From Draconibacterium sp. (GTDB taxonomy: Bacteria; Bacteroidota; Bacteroidia; Bacteroidales; Prolixibacteraceae), in NCBI GenBank assembly GCA_015493625.1, contig WGCT01000395.1, positions 1-7,032 of the forward strand: a stretch of 7,032 nucleotides of DNA, written 5' to 3'. Positions 6,778-7,032 of this stretch are shown piece after piece; positions within the stretch are counted from its first letter, which is position 1; each line of letters opens with the position of its first letter. A program made the position numbers and the translations under genes. Under the pieces are notes generated by a model, which ran no database searches, was not told where the DNA came from, and was given only the letters and a program-made list of their open reading frames with translations.

Positions 6778-7032
6778 TTAAAGATTAAGATTTCTATTTT
6801 CAATAAACGGAACAATCCTTTTATTTTCGGAGTGTTTGGGGCAATTTTTATCTTTTGGCGAAGGTCCGACAAATGAGCTTGTCACTCCTTCAATTTTCAT
6901 ATTTTCGTCATTCACCTCAATAAATGCATAAAGTGAAGATTTATACGGAACGGTAAATTTAATAAGTGGATATTTCCGGTCTATCTCTTTACTGTACCTG
7001 ATAATCTGGCACTTTTCGCCCAGCCAGCGAAA
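6778..7032 (-). CDS. C-terminal part of an unrecognised protein (runs off the right edge)
   Basis: An open minus-strand frame enters at the right edge and ends with TAA at 6778-6780, giving 84 visible residues without a start in the window. It begins FRWLGEKCQIIRYSKEIDRK, contains KFTVPYKSSLYAFIEVNDEN, and ends VPFIENRNLNL. Codon choice resembles the neighbouring minus-strand genes, and a frame this long without stops in AT-rich DNA supports coding. The composition is mixed beta-like and soluble, with no membrane segment or motif I can name. It does not look like the C-terminus of AddA (no nuclease motifs). The gap to the AddB-like start is 116 bp. A weak GCTT/AAGC hairpin just after the stop is too poor to call a terminator. 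Confidence 0.6.
   Translation of the reverse strand, partial: FRWLGEKCQIIRYSKEIDRKYPLIKFTVPYKSSLYAFIEVNDENMKIEGVTSSFVGPSPKDKNCPKHSENKRIVPFIENRNLNL

Noticed and set aside
6610..6876. An 88-codon plus-strand frame across the start of the AddB-like gene.
   Set aside because: It begins inside the AddB-like coding sequence and overlaps the minus-strand partial gene at 6778-7032. Its composition looks non-coding, and the minus-strand frames explain the sequence better.

Overview
The window reads as an ordinary chromosomal stretch from a Bacteroidota bacterium. The evidence is a family S46 dipeptidyl-peptidase of the DPP11 type, a Bacteroidota-style AddB-like nuclease, AT-rich spacers, mostly no Shine-Dalgarno sequence before start codons, and a good TAnnTTTG promoter element in front of trmD. 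A marine or gut Bacteroidales/Marinilabiliales-like source is a guess only.

Layout, left to right. (1) 107-2253 (+) is a full-length dpp11-type gene broken by an in-frame TAG at codon 121 and a one-base frameshift in an A run near 998-1003. Signal peptide, catalytic His, Asp and Ser, and the DPP11-type specificity Arg are all still encoded. (2) 2314-2348 is a symmetrical hairpin that can terminate both dpp11 and the convergent hsp20. (3) 2376-2825 (-) is a small heat-shock protein with an unusually strong Shine-Dalgarno and a possible sigma-54-type promoter. (4) 3083-3775 (+) is trmD, a tRNA m1G37 methyltransferase with its own promoter, divergent from hsp20. (5) 3797-6661 (-) is a 954-residue AddB-like protein with a C-terminal PD-(D/E)XK nuclease and four Fe-S cysteines; it converges on trmD with a 21-bp gap. 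(6) 6778-7032 (-) is the C-terminal end of an unrecognised gene that enters from the right edge.

The genes do not form one pathway: they cover peptide scavenging, protein quality control, tRNA modification and DNA break repair, in single-gene units arranged convergent-divergent-convergent. I see no mobile element, CRISPR array, RNA gene or defence island. No stretch over 300 bp lacks a gene; the longest spacer is 2826-3082 (257 bp) between hsp20 and trmD. I did not find a convincing undescribed system. The points most worth a second look are the doubly disrupted but otherwise intact DPP11 gene and the expression signals of hsp20.
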